Below, one piece after another: positions 29,966 through 39,913 of a DNA stretch of 64,000 nucleotides. Numbering within the stretch: the first letter of the stretch is position 1; each line of letters begins with the position of its first letter. A model generated the notes under the pieces. The model saw only the letters and a list, made by a program, of their open reading frames with translations. It had not been told where the DNA came from and did no database searches. Both the position numbers and the translations under genes were made by a program. The DNA lies in contig RDOA01000003.1 of assembly GCA_011364925.1 (NCBI GenBank), positions 1-64,000 of the forward strand. The letters are read 5' to 3'. The DNA is from Promethearchaeota archaeon (GTDB lineage Archaea; Asgardarchaeota; Lokiarchaeia; Sigyniarchaeales; SOKP01).

Positions 29966-30544
29966 TTATCTAGCAACTACTTCCTTAGTCAGATCAGAGT
30001 AAATTGAGCTCCATATTTTATGAGTAGGTTGCTTATATCCATGAGTTGGGCAAGATAATGTAAGCAAGGTCCAAGGTCCTGAGATTTTCACAAAATCTAC
30101 AGTAGCCTTTTGCCCGCATTTAACACACCGGAACACCGCATCTCGAAAGTAGGGAATAGATTGATTTTTTAACCTCAGAGGAATTCTTAGAATTCTCACC
30201 TTGTTAGGAGGACAGCTCTCTTTAACTAGAACATGATCTTTAACGAGTTTTATTAGCTTTATAGCACTTTTAGTTCCACTAACAGGGCATTCGAACATTT
30301 TAATTAAATCTGTTTCAGACATTGAGCTTAAATTCTTTTGCCGTTCGCTTTTTACAAAGTATGAGATTATAAAGTAAATCATGAGGAAGATTCCAAAGCC
30401 TAAACTCAGAAAAGATGCTAAAACACTCTTTTTTGTAGAGTCGTGAGCTACCCACTCAGAGTTAATCAATACGAAAAAAAGCCAAATAAAAAATCCGCCA
30501 AGTGCCAGAAACAGAATTAAAACAAATTCTTTACCATATTTCAT
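29966..30544 (-). CDS. Membrane protein with Zn-ribbon-like CxxC cytosolic domain
   Basis: Two TM segments then FRCVKCGQKATV. Confidence 0.55.
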   Translation of the reverse strand: MKYGKEFVLILFLALGGFFIWLFFVLINSEWVAHDSTKKSVLASFLSLGFGIFLMIYFIISYFVKSERQKNLSSMSETDLIKMFECPVSGTKSAIKLIKLVKDHVLVKESCPPNKVRILRIPLRLKNQSIPYFRDAVFRCVKCGQKATVDFVKISGPWTLLTLSCPTHGYKQPTHKIWSSIYSDLTKEVVAR

Positions 30545-30670
30545 TCGTAATCAGCTCAATTTTACTTTTCGTAAACACTAAGATTTCGTATAATAATACT
30601 TTTGTCAACATAATATTTAAACAATTTCTTAAATAATGAAATTGGAAATCAATATTTCTCGAATTGTTCT

Positions 30671-30955
30671 TTACTCAGAGTATTCTTTGTTCACTTCTTC
30701 AAGAAAAAGTTTTATAAAATACCGTTGTCGCTTAAGATAATCCTTGATTCGGTCTGATTTTAGGTCAGGTTGGTTTTTGATTATTTTTTGGATGTACTCA
30801 AGCGCTTCTAATGTCTGTTCTTTCGTCTTTTCAAACTCTTTAATGATGTAGTTATCTTGTTCGTCATTCAATCCTTTAAAAACGAGAAATTCCTTTATCT
30901 TAATTTTCTTTCTGCTGTGTAAGTCAAACGGATCTTGATGTTCTTTAGAATCCAT
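30671..30955 (-). CDS. Uncharacterised helical 94-aa protein
   Basis: ORF, charged alpha-helical composition. Confidence 0.5.
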   Translation of the reverse strand: MDSKEHQDPFDLHSRKKIKIKEFLVFKGLNDEQDNYIIKEFEKTKEQTLEALEYIQKIIKNQPDLKSDRIKDYLKRQRYFIKLFLEEVNKEYSE

Positions 30956-31018
30956 CGTATTTTCTGGTTTTATTTAGGATAGATCACATAGATTTCAAAT
31001 GCTTAAAAAGGAAAAATT

Positions 31019-31498
31019 ATGTTATCCAATGCAGTTGGTATCATTGAGATCACATTTCATTTTATATATTTAAAAAATCCGGTTAAGATTGTTATGCCAG
31101 AAGTTGATTTCTTACTTGATTTCTTTGTTTTAGCAGATGGCGGCAAAGTTATATTTAGCCATTGTTCTTTGCTGCAATGTGATGAAACGCTTATTGGTGC
31201 GTACTTTCACGCCATAAATTCCATCTACAGAATTTGCTTTAAGCGAGATATGCAAAAAGTATCCTTGAACGAATATCGCTTGCATTTTAAGAAACTTGAA
31301 CCGTTCTTCTTCATCGGGATTTCAACCATTCATGTCAAGACTAAGACGGCAAACGAGAACTTTGAGATTCTGTCAAACCTCTTTTACGATAGATACCATA
31401 ATAAACTTACTAAAAATTGGGAAAGCGATGTGGCACTATTTCAAAACTTTAATTCCGAAGTAGACAAGCGCGTTAAGGAGATTGAACTTTCAAAGTAA
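31019..31498 (+). CDS. Longin/roadblock-like domain protein (putative)
   Basis: Pattern ADGGKVIFSHCS...LIGAYFHAINSI...LHFKKLEPFFFIGIS...F..RYHNKLTKNWESDVALFQNF resembles archaeal longin-like proteins. Confidence 0.4.
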   Translation: MLSNAVGIIEITFHFIYLKNPVKIVMPEVDFLLDFFVLADGGKVIFSHCSLLQCDETLIGAYFHAINSIYRICFKRDMQKVSLNEYRLHFKKLEPFFFIGISTIHVKTKTANENFEILSNLFYDRYHNKLTKNWESDVALFQNFNSEVDKRVKEIELSK

Positions 31499-31525
31499 GT
31501 CAAACCCGAGTTGAAGATTGATTTT

Positions 31526-34045
31526 TTAATCTCCTTTGATAATCTTTTTACACAGATTAATTCCCAAACCAGTTTTTCGATCTAGAACATAGGGATTTTG
31601 CTTCTTTACTTGGGTCGCAGTGTGGAATCCCGCATTATACAGGATCCTTGCCCTAACTCTCGCTACATTATCCAACCTTAATATTAAATCAAACAATTCC
31701 TCGTGGATGCCATAATGAATTCTGATTTTAAGCGTTTCTACCATTTCAGCGATCCTTGTCATGTCTTCTTGTATTGTTAAATCTGATTCGCTTAAATGAA
31801 CTGCGATTATGCCGATAAACGTTATTATCCTTTCTATGTTGTCTTTTGTAGTGTAGAGGTCCCCAGTCATAATGTTATGGCGCTCCATTATACTGTCGAG
31901 AGACTCTTCGTCGCACCATTCCAGAATAGGTTGGAGGAGTCTGTAATCGCGCACTTTTTGTTCTGCTTTTAATACTTCATAAGCTTCTTTTACAATATCT
32001 TGGAATGTGTCTAACACAGCGTTTTCAAGTTTATATCTAATGAGCACGCCAGAAACGGGATAAAGGTACAACCTTATTATCAATTTCCCGAACTGTGAAC
32101 ACTTAATAGTCCCGTTATCCCTCAATGTAATTAAGCCTTTTTCAAACAAGTAATTTAACACATATTGGTTCTTAACTGACTTAGGAACGATATCAATCAC
32201 GTACTTTTGAAAATTGTTATCAGGAACATTTATTAAATGCAGTAAAAATGCTGTAATGTGATCGCAGAACTCAAACATAAATTGTTCGTTAGCGTAGTCG
32301 TTAGATATACCGTTTTGAAATCCGCACGAACATCGGATGCCAACATCCGTGTCGAATTCGGTATAAAATAATCCGAAATTGGTCCTTACATATCCTGATA
32401 TATTTGATTTAGATAGCTTTGTAATTTTTATCTGGTGGTGATTGCTTTTTAATTGTTGAACTTTTTGAGGATCGGAATGGAGTTTTAAAATATTAATTGG
32501 AGTGATTTCTTTAATCATAAGCAATTCGTCGATCGGAATCCCTTGTTGACCCATTTTATCTTTTATTCCGTACCAAAAGTAAGTTTTTTGGAAAAACGCA
32601 TTCAATTTCTCCAGATTGATATTTTTTTCTTCGTAAATTCGAAGGAGCACTTGTTCTTTTAATGTGTGTATCCGATTTAGCCCCGAAATTAGATCGTTAT
32701 ACTTAGGTTTATAGGTTCGCGATTGTGAAACGATTTGGAAGTAATGGTCTTCTACCCAATCTTTCTCGTCTATATCGTTTACCAACAAGTAACCAAATCC
32801 TTCATTATCTAAACCGGGTCGACCGGCTCGACCAAGCATTTGAAATATTGCATTAGCAGAAAAAGGTATGAAATAGGAAAATCCATCTCCGTTCTCGTAA
32901 TAACCAGAGAAATTTTTTATGTTGTGCCCAGAGGTAACATATTTCTTAAAGTCTTTGACTATAACTACTCGGCTAGGGAGGTTTACCCCAGCGCTTAAGG
33001 TGGTTGTAGAGCAGATGACTTTAATAATACGTTTACGATACGCATCTTCTATTAATTTTCTCTCTCGTGGAAGTAAGCCCGCATGGTGGAAAGCAACGCC
33101 GAATTTTACGAGTTTTTTAAGTTCAGAGTGTCTTCCTTTAATATTACTTAGTCTATTTTCGACCCTTTTACAAGCTTTAAGTTCAGATTCGGAGATATGA
33201 GATTTAACCAAATTTTTAAGGTTTGCTGCCATCTGATGCGTTGATTTTCTTTTATTTAAAAAGATTAATATTTGACCTCCGTTATCTAAAGTAGCTTTGG
33301 TTATTTTTTTTATTGTGGAATCTTTATTTTGGGTCGTCTCAATTCTGTATTGGAGAGGAACAGGTCGATCATCTGATGTGATGAGCGTTGTTTTATTTCC
33401 AAGAGAAGATAGCCATTCGTTAAAAAATTCAGGATTTGCTATCGTTGCTGAAAGTCCTATAATCTGAGGATTGTTCAAAAACTCGTTTAACCTTACGATT
33501 AACGACTCTAGTCGGGGTCCTCGAGATCCACTGGCGTCGCCAAGGATGTGAATCTCATCAATAATGATTGTTGAAATGTTAAAAATCCATTCTTGATCGC
33601 TAAAATTTCGTAATATTGAATCCATTTTTTCGTACGTAGTTACTAAAACATCCACATTCGCAAGTCTTGAATCGTCTATATCGTAATCTCCAATAGACAA
33701 CTCGATTTTAATCCCAAATCTGTCGTAACTTTTTTTAAAGTGTACATATTTTTCAGTTGCTAACGCTTTGAACGGAACAAGATAAATACTTTTACCGAAT
33801 TTTTGAAAAACATTATTTACTGCGCAAATCTCACCTATAAGAGTTTTACCGGATCCTGAAGGAGCGCAAACCAAAAAAGACTTTTGGAAAAATATGCCTT
33901 TTCTAATAGCTTCTTTCTGAATGTCACGTAACTTAAATATCTTTAACTCGAGAAGAACTCTTAATATCCTCTCGTCAGTAACGTATTGAAAAATCTCATC
34001 TGTTCTCTTTTTTTCTTTGGTCGGTTCCGAGTCGGTAAATTTCAT
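31526..34045 (-). CDS. Ski2/Hel308-like SF2 helicase with SWIM-like zinc motif
   Basis: CAPSGSGKTLIGE, IIIDEIHILGD, LSATIANPE, QMLGRAGRPGLD; CSCGFQN...FCDHITAFLLHL insertion. Confidence 0.85.
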   Translation of the reverse strand: MKFTDSEPTKEKKRTDEIFQYVTDERILRVLLELKIFKLRDIQKEAIRKGIFFQKSFLVCAPSGSGKTLIGEICAVNNVFQKFGKSIYLVPFKALATEKYVHFKKSYDRFGIKIELSIGDYDIDDSRLANVDVLVTTYEKMDSILRNFSDQEWIFNISTIIIDEIHILGDASGSRGPRLESLIVRLNEFLNNPQIIGLSATIANPEFFNEWLSSLGNKTTLITSDDRPVPLQYRIETTQNKDSTIKKITKATLDNGGQILIFLNKRKSTHQMAANLKNLVKSHISESELKACKRVENRLSNIKGRHSELKKLVKFGVAFHHAGLLPRERKLIEDAYRKRIIKVICSTTTLSAGVNLPSRVVIVKDFKKYVTSGHNIKNFSGYYENGDGFSYFIPFSANAIFQMLGRAGRPGLDNEGFGYLLVNDIDEKDWVEDHYFQIVSQSRTYKPKYNDLISGLNRIHTLKEQVLLRIYEEKNINLEKLNAFFQKTYFWYGIKDKMGQQGIPIDELLMIKEITPINILKLHSDPQKVQQLKSNHHQIKITKLSKSNISGYVRTNFGLFYTEFDTDVGIRCSCGFQNGISNDYANEQFMFEFCDHITAFLLHLINVPDNNFQKYVIDIVPKSVKNQYVLNYLFEKGLITLRDNGTIKCSQFGKLIIRLYLYPVSGVLIRYKLENAVLDTFQDIVKEAYEVLKAEQKVRDYRLLQPILEWCDEESLDSIMERHNIMTGDLYTTKDNIERIITFIGIIAVHLSESDLTIQEDMTRIAEMVETLKIRIHYGIHEELFDLILRLDNVARVRARILYNAGFHTATQVKKQNPYVLDRKTGLGINLCKKIIKGD

Positions 34046-34296
34046 TAACGAGATTTACAATCACCAAGATCTATTACATGTTCTTAACTTATCTCCAAAT
34101 TTAAAGAAAAAAAAAAAGTGTTCGTGCCAAAGTACAAGCCCATCTAATAAGGATTAGAGATACAGATGTTTATGACATTTTGGGCTAAAATTTGACAAGA
34201 ACAATCTAGGGTGTATCTAATATTTAATACAGAGAATCTATATAAACAAAAATTTTATCTGAACTTGTCTAATTTGTCTAAAATGGAAAAATCTCT

Positions 34297-34749
34297 CTAT
34301 ATATGTATTAATAGAATGAATTGAAAATTTCTATTTATTTTCACGATATGATATGGTTGAGTTAAAGCCATTGTCACGCAATCAAATGGCGAGGGACTTG
34401 TTTCTCTTATGTATACCCATCTAAACAACCCACTTTCTCTAGTACTAGTAATTTCAATACGATAACCTCCAGTAACACGTTCTCCCATAAAAACGGCAAT
34501 AACTAGATGAGAATTGAAATTAACATATGGAGGTTCCGAAGAAGACGAATGAACTTTTTGCCATAATTCTTCCCATTCTTGTTGTGTTTGAATGATGTAA
34601 TCGCATCTTTCACGATGAGCACCAAAATATCCTAGTTCAATAGTTTCAAAATTTAAATTAGCTTTAGTAAAGGGTAAAAAAGCAACTAATATACTGAACG
34701 AGGTGATTAAAGAAACTAAAATGTAATTATAGTAAAGCGATTTCATCAT
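34297..34749 (-). CDS. Secreted PrcB C-terminal-domain-like protein
   Basis: Signal peptide; HLVIAVFMGERVTGGYRIEI...SPFDCVTMALTQPYHIVKI. Confidence 0.65.
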   Translation of the reverse strand: MMKSLYYNYILVSLITSFSILVAFLPFTKANLNFETIELGYFGAHRERCDYIIQTQQEWEELWQKVHSSSSEPPYVNFNSHLVIAVFMGERVTGGYRIEITSTRESGLFRWVYIRETSPSPFDCVTMALTQPYHIVKINRNFQFILLIHI

Positions 34750-34819
34750 GATTTATACATTCATGTAAACTTAAATTTTTTTGTTTAAATATAAAGGCTA
34801 CATGTGATCTTCGATCCCT

Positions 34820-36538
34820 ATGACAAATGTGTTTGAAAATGCTCAGAGATTAGATGCCGAAGAACTCAAGGAAAAACCACTAAAATCGGATTTAACGGAA
34901 GATTTAACTATAATTAATGGAATTGGTCCCAGTACCGCTTCAAAGTTAAATAAAGCTAATATCAACACGATCAAACAGCTTGCAGATATTACGCCGAGTG
35001 AGCTTTCAGTAATTTCTGGGGTTAGCATCAATGCAGCACAAAAATTCATATCTGAAGCCAAAAACCTTCTTCCTGGATACGATTTTGAAACATTCGATGT
35101 TGCAGAGATATATTTTGAAGAGAAATTCCTACAAGAAGATAGTAATGGAGACTCAGAAATGTTCACATCTTCTCAACAAGAGGATCCCTCAATTTCAGAA
35201 AATCAATCGCAAGAGCATGAGTTAGTGATCGAGCAAATCCAAGATCGATCTCAGGAACAAATGGAAAATACATTCAATGAAGAATCTTTTATGGTTGAAG
35301 AACCTATATTCTTAGAAGAAGACTCTCGTGAAGAAACTCCGCTTGTTCCTGAGATACATGAAATGCAGGAGATTGAAACTATTCCGGAAGCATTCGAATC
35401 ATCAACAGAATTAGATATATTTGAGAATATGGTCGAACAATCGTTGAGAGCATCAGGATACTATATAATTCCAAATTCAATTAACTCATTAAACTCTATT
35501 ATGGATAATATTGACTATCTTGGATGTAAAGTTGTTCGCGTTTCGAGAAGTATCAACCACATTATCATAATTCCAATTAAGCTTTTAGATGTGGAAGAGA
35601 CCGTTTTAGTTAATGAATCGCAACTAAATTCTACTAATGTCGATTCTAGGAATAGGATACGACATTGTTATAAAGATTTATTAAAAACTGGAGATTTAAT
35701 ATTCGATGATATTTTGAACGACAATAAGCTCCGGGAATTCTTTCAAAAATATTTGCAGGTGAACTTAATACTTGAAAAAAGCGTAGAAAACAAAAAATTA
35801 TTTTTCATATCTGGTCAAACTCAGTATAAGATATTAATCGAACCAATTCTGGTCTGTAGAACGCCCCCAAGATGCATGGAAAAATCCATTTTGTTTCCAT
35901 ATCAAAGAAATACCAATGTTCATGTCGTGCAACACTCTTATTTATCCCAACTATTAGATTTTATAGAGCAAAAATACGGTTTTATCGAAACTCGCGGAAA
36001 AAGTTCGAATCCTGTCGAGGATTACCAGAAAAAAGACCATAAATTTCGAACAAACGTACGAGTCATTTCAATTCCGGTAATAGGCTATGCTATTGCGTTA
36101 GCAGTTATTTATTTCGCGGAACTCTATTTCTTGCTTAGGCTATTTAATAGTATTGGGTTTGCTATCGTAGGGATTTATCTCACAATGTTAAGCTACTTAT
36201 ACTCCAAGTCTTATAAAGCGAAAAAACAACTCGCCCTCGAATTTGAAACGCCGTATTACCTGCAAAATTTAGAATTTAGCGAAGCTGATTTATTAGAGTT
36301 TAAAGATATGTTCTCTACTGAGCTTTTAACGCAATTTGGGTACGAATGTTTTGGAAAAGAGAAGAGGTTCAAAGTTTTAGATAAGGTTGAGCAAGAAGAT
36401 TATATGAACAGCCTTCAGAAACATAAAAAAGAAGATATGTCTCATATCGTACACGAATCGAATAAAACTAATAAAAATTTTTTAACAGACGAAAATCCCG
36501 CTTATAACAGTAAGTATCTCTCATTCTTAGAAGATTAG
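34820..36538 (+). CDS. Membrane protein with N-terminal helix-hairpin-helix domain
   Basis: LTIINGIGPSTASKLNKANINTIKQLADITPSELSVISGVSINAAQKFISEAKNLL HhH; acidic linker; TM hairpin near C-terminus. Confidence 0.65.
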   Translation: MTNVFENAQRLDAEELKEKPLKSDLTEDLTIINGIGPSTASKLNKANINTIKQLADITPSELSVISGVSINAAQKFISEAKNLLPGYDFETFDVAEIYFEEKFLQEDSNGDSEMFTSSQQEDPSISENQSQEHELVIEQIQDRSQEQMENTFNEESFMVEEPIFLEEDSREETPLVPEIHEMQEIETIPEAFESSTELDIFENMVEQSLRASGYYIIPNSINSLNSIMDNIDYLGCKVVRVSRSINHIIIIPIKLLDVEETVLVNESQLNSTNVDSRNRIRHCYKDLLKTGDLIFDDILNDNKLREFFQKYLQVNLILEKSVENKKLFFISGQTQYKILIEPILVCRTPPRCMEKSILFPYQRNTNVHVVQHSYLSQLLDFIEQKYGFIETRGKSSNPVEDYQKKDHKFRTNVRVISIPVIGYAIALAVIYFAELYFLLRLFNSIGFAIVGIYLTMLSYLYSKSYKAKKQLALEFETPYYLQNLEFSEADLLEFKDMFSTELLTQFGYECFGKEKRFKVLDKVEQEDYMNSLQKHKKEDMSHIVHESNKTNKNFLTDENPAYNSKYLSFLED

Positions 36539-36663
36539 CATCTCAATTTAATTTAAAATTAATTATTCATACTTATTTTTACTTAGGACTCCTTATTATT
36601 ATAATAATGAATAAATAAATTTCTAATACTACAAAAAAGACAATCGTTAAAATAATTAAACAG

Positions 36664-37611
36664 ATGACGCAAAAAATAGTCTTAATAATCGGGTACCCGG
36701 CTTCTGGAAAAACCGTAGCTGCTAAAAAGTACGTAGATCAAGGTTATCACCGCTTAAATCGCGACGAAATAGGGGGCAAATTAGATGATCTTGTTGATCA
36801 CTTAGAAAGATTACATAAAGACAAGGGGATATCTAATTTCGTCATGGACAATACATATTCGACTAAAAAATCTCGTGAGAGCGTTGTTCGATGGGCTCGT
36901 GAAAATAATTTCGAGATAGTGTGTGAGTGGATTGATCTAGATGTGGGAGACGCTCTCTATAACGCCGCACAAAGAATGATTAACACATACGGAAAAATAT
37001 TGACTCCCGAACAAATTAAGAATTGTAACGACATAGGAGTTTACCCTCCAGTGGTGATTTACAAGATACGGAAAGCTTTTGAAGAACCGAATATTGAAGA
37101 AGGGTTCAATAATGTTGTAAGAGTTAAATTTAAGCGAGAATTAGATAAATCTGTATATACAAATAAAGCAATTGTGTTAGATTATGACGGAACATTAAGA
37201 ACGACAAAATCGGGGGAAAAGTATCCTAAAACTCCCGACGACATTAAAATCCTTCCTAATAGAACTGAAATCCTAAAAAGATACGTAAAGGAAGGATATT
37301 TATTGTTAGGCGCTTCGAATCAATCTTTTGTTTCTAAAAAAGTAATGACTGAAGAACAAGCAATCGAATGCTTTGATAAATCAAATAAATTGCTAGATTT
37401 GAATATAGATTATAAGTTTTGCCCACACCCTTCGTATCCTCAGATTTGTTATTGCCGAAAGCCTATGCCGGGAATGGCTGTGGAGTTTATAGAAAAATAC
37501 AAGTTAGATCCATCGCAGTGTATTATGGTTGGAGATTCGAAAACGGATAAAACCTTTGCTAACCGTTGTGGATTTCAATACATTAAACCTGAAGTGTTTT
37601 TCAATAAATAG
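36664..37611 (+). CDS. PNKP-like bifunctional polynucleotide kinase (N) / HAD 3'-phosphatase (C)
   Basis: IIGYPASGKT P-loop; VLDYDGTLR HAD motif I; CPHPSYPQICYCRKPMPGM Zn loop; MVGDSKTDKTFA motif IV. Confidence 0.8.
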   Translation: MTQKIVLIIGYPASGKTVAAKKYVDQGYHRLNRDEIGGKLDDLVDHLERLHKDKGISNFVMDNTYSTKKSRESVVRWARENNFEIVCEWIDLDVGDALYNAAQRMINTYGKILTPEQIKNCNDIGVYPPVVIYKIRKAFEEPNIEEGFNNVVRVKFKRELDKSVYTNKAIVLDYDGTLRTTKSGEKYPKTPDDIKILPNRTEILKRYVKEGYLLLGASNQSFVSKKVMTEEQAIECFDKSNKLLDLNIDYKFCPHPSYPQICYCRKPMPGMAVEFIEKYKLDPSQCIMVGDSKTDKTFANRCGFQYIKPEVFFNK

Positions 37612-37632
37612 CAACTTCTTCTGATTCTTTAA

Positions 37633-38130
37633 TTAATTGTGAGGTGGCAAATAATGTTCATTAGATGAAATGATGGTTCCATTTATAAGATAATAGTTGA
37701 TTGCTTTTTCCCAATGTTTCATTTGTTGATTAAAACTCTCCTCAGTAAATTTCTCCACTTCAGCATTTCCTCTTTCAGTTAAACCTGTCTTAGTGTACCT
37801 AATGGTTGTTTTAGTATGCTTATTATCATGATTTACTAATTGAATATTAATACTAACAACCATTATGCTAGGAATAACATATATCATTTCAATCAGACTA
37901 TTTGGATTGTATTTTGTGATAATCCAAGTGATTGATACATCACCATGGAAAGTTTGAAAAATTGCTCCATCTTCTGAAATTCCTGTTGAAGAATAAACGA
38001 TTTCTGCTTTAAAATGTGGAAGCCATTCTGATTCCCTAACAGGACATAATAAAGGAAATACTTTTTCAGGTTGTCCTGCATTCATTTGTATATATTCACG
38101 CGTAATCCTTTTTGATAGAAATTTTGACAT
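37633..38130 (-). CDS. SRPBCC (START-like) family protein
   Basis: KVFPLLCPVRESEWLPHFKAEIVYSSTG...TWIITKYNP... Confidence 0.7.
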   Translation of the reverse strand: MSKFLSKRITREYIQMNAGQPEKVFPLLCPVRESEWLPHFKAEIVYSSTGISEDGAIFQTFHGDVSITWIITKYNPNSLIEMIYVIPSIMVVSINIQLVNHDNKHTKTTIRYTKTGLTERGNAEVEKFTEESFNQQMKHWEKAINYYLINGTIISSNEHYLPPHN

Positions 38131-38312
38131 GAGTAAACTTTGTGTTTTTTTTTATAAAATTATCTTTTAGAATGAATAGCCATTTATTAACCTCTAAGCG
38201 TTAGAAATGTTTTTTGAGAGATTGACTACATTTAAATTTTTTATTAGAATTTTTTCCTTTATATATTTCTACCCTCTTATATGATATAGGAATTATAAGA
38301 GTTTAGTTCAAT

Positions 38313-39062
38313 ATGCCGATAAATTTTAAGTCAGTTTGCAAAGGACTATTTGTAATTGGGTTACTACTGGGATTTGTTTCTGTCTTCTTAGATTGGTATT
38401 ATTTACAGGGTATTAGTGATTCTGGAGAAACAGTAGTGTGTTGGATTTACAATGTTTTGTTTGACTGGAGCACCCCCTTTTCCGAGGGTGCGTTCTTCAA
38501 CGAAACGTACCAACCAAAGAACGCAACAATGCCGGTTTTGATTATTATAGTTTTTCTTATTACACTGTTCGTGTCTACCTATTCTGTGTTATTTCACGAT
38601 GTTGAACGAGGAGATAAGTTGTTAAAAGTAAGAAAATTTAATTTCGTAAACTTGTCATTGGTGATGTTATTTGGTTTCTTTATATTAGTATTCCCTTTAT
38701 TTTTTTTGTTGCCAAACGGCCTTTATTACCCGTATTTATTGTTTCATGATTACGATTTAAACATCACATTTTACTATTCAATTGGTCCTGGCTATTTTAT
38801 TCAGTTCATCTCTTTTAGCTGTACGTTTCCCTACGCTTTATTTAATCACTCTGTCATTACTACTTTCGATAAGGAACAATCCAGCGTAGAAAACACAGTT
38901 AATCGATACATTTCAAGCGTTCGGGAGGAGTTGGATTTAGACAAACTTATCGCCAAGGAAGAATTCGAGCTTGAATCGACAAATAGTACCCAAAGTCAAG
39001 TTCCTAAAAGTCAAGAGGAAGAAATTTACGAGGATTTTTTAGCAACTAGGGGGAGAAAATGA
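38313..39062 (+). CDS. Polytopic membrane protein, cluster gene 1
   Basis: 4 hydrophobic segments then acidic cytosolic tail; ATGA overlap with next gene. Confidence 0.65.
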   Translation: MPINFKSVCKGLFVIGLLLGFVSVFLDWYYLQGISDSGETVVCWIYNVLFDWSTPFSEGAFFNETYQPKNATMPVLIIIVFLITLFVSTYSVLFHDVERGDKLLKVRKFNFVNLSLVMLFGFFILVFPLFFLLPNGLYYPYLLFHDYDLNITFYYSIGPGYFIQFISFSCTFPYALFNHSVITTFDKEQSSVENTVNRYISSVREELDLDKLIAKEEFELESTNSTQSQVPKSQEEEIYEDFLATRGRK

Positions 39063-39913
39063 ACGAACAACTGTTGGACTTAAAATTAAAAAGGTTGATT
39101 CAACTTTGTAGAGAAACTCAAAACTATAAAAAGTTAGCGGTTGTTAGTTTTGTTCTTACAAGTAATACAGTTGACGAGATCGGGATTAAGCTTGGGATGA
39201 GACCGAGAGAAAAAAATGCTGGCGAAAAGATTTTTGAGTATATGGAGCTCGTGAACAAAGTTTTTTCACTCAATTTTAATATAAAGGTGTTTAAACCTGA
39301 GATTGTCGAAGGGCTCTCCCAAATCGAACTTCTATTCCTCAAAAAAGAAGGGGAAATAGGATTAGAATACATAAGAGAAGTTTTTGGTATTTACTACGAA
39401 CTTAGGAAGCTAGAAGTTCCTAATTTGCACGAGAACTTAAACTCAGACATATTAGATCGGAATAGGGCAATATCGTTATTTTCGTTCTTATCTGGAGGGC
39501 AGAGCTCGCGAAAGAATAAAGACGGGGCGTTTAATCCGATCCTTCTGCACAAAATTAGAGAAGAAGAAAAAGCTCTCCAAATTCAGCTCGAGCGAGAGTT
39601 CGATAAGGACACTTTCGAGAAGATCTTACACCTCAAAACTATGAGAAAAAACATCGAGCACCGTTCCAAGGGAAAAATTGTTATTTCCGGCTCATTAAAG
39701 GACAATATATCCTATAGGCAATCAAAAGAAAGAATTGGACAGTTTTTAATCTTCGGACTGATTGTATTATTCGCTATGATTGGAATTATAACTGCAATCG
39801 AATCATTCATGTATGGTGTGTTATCAGAAGCTATTGGTTATAACATGCTTATCTGTTTTGGAGCAATAATCGTGCTCTATTTTATTAATAAAAGCTACTA
39901 TAGGAGAGGGTGA
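39059..39913 (+). CDS. Helical protein with C-terminal TM pair, cluster gene 2
   Basis: 284-aa ORF, overlaps genes 1 and 3 by 4 nt. Confidence 0.65.
   Translation: MNEQLLDLKLKRLIQLCRETQNYKKLAVVSFVLTSNTVDEIGIKLGMRPREKNAGEKIFEYMELVNKVFSLNFNIKVFKPEIVEGLSQIELLFLKKEGEIGLEYIREVFGIYYELRKLEVPNLHENLNSDILDRNRAISLFSFLSGGQSSRKNKDGAFNPILLHKIREEEKALQIQLEREFDKDTFEKILHLKTMRKNIEHRSKGKIVISGSLKDNISYRQSKERIGQFLIFGLIVLFAMIGIITAIESFMYGVLSEAIGYNMLICFGAIIVLYFINKSYYRRG

Noticed and set aside
36003-36012. GTTCGAATCC resembling a tRNA T-arm
   Set aside because: Lies inside the 34820-36538 ORF, and no acceptor or anticodon arms fold around it.
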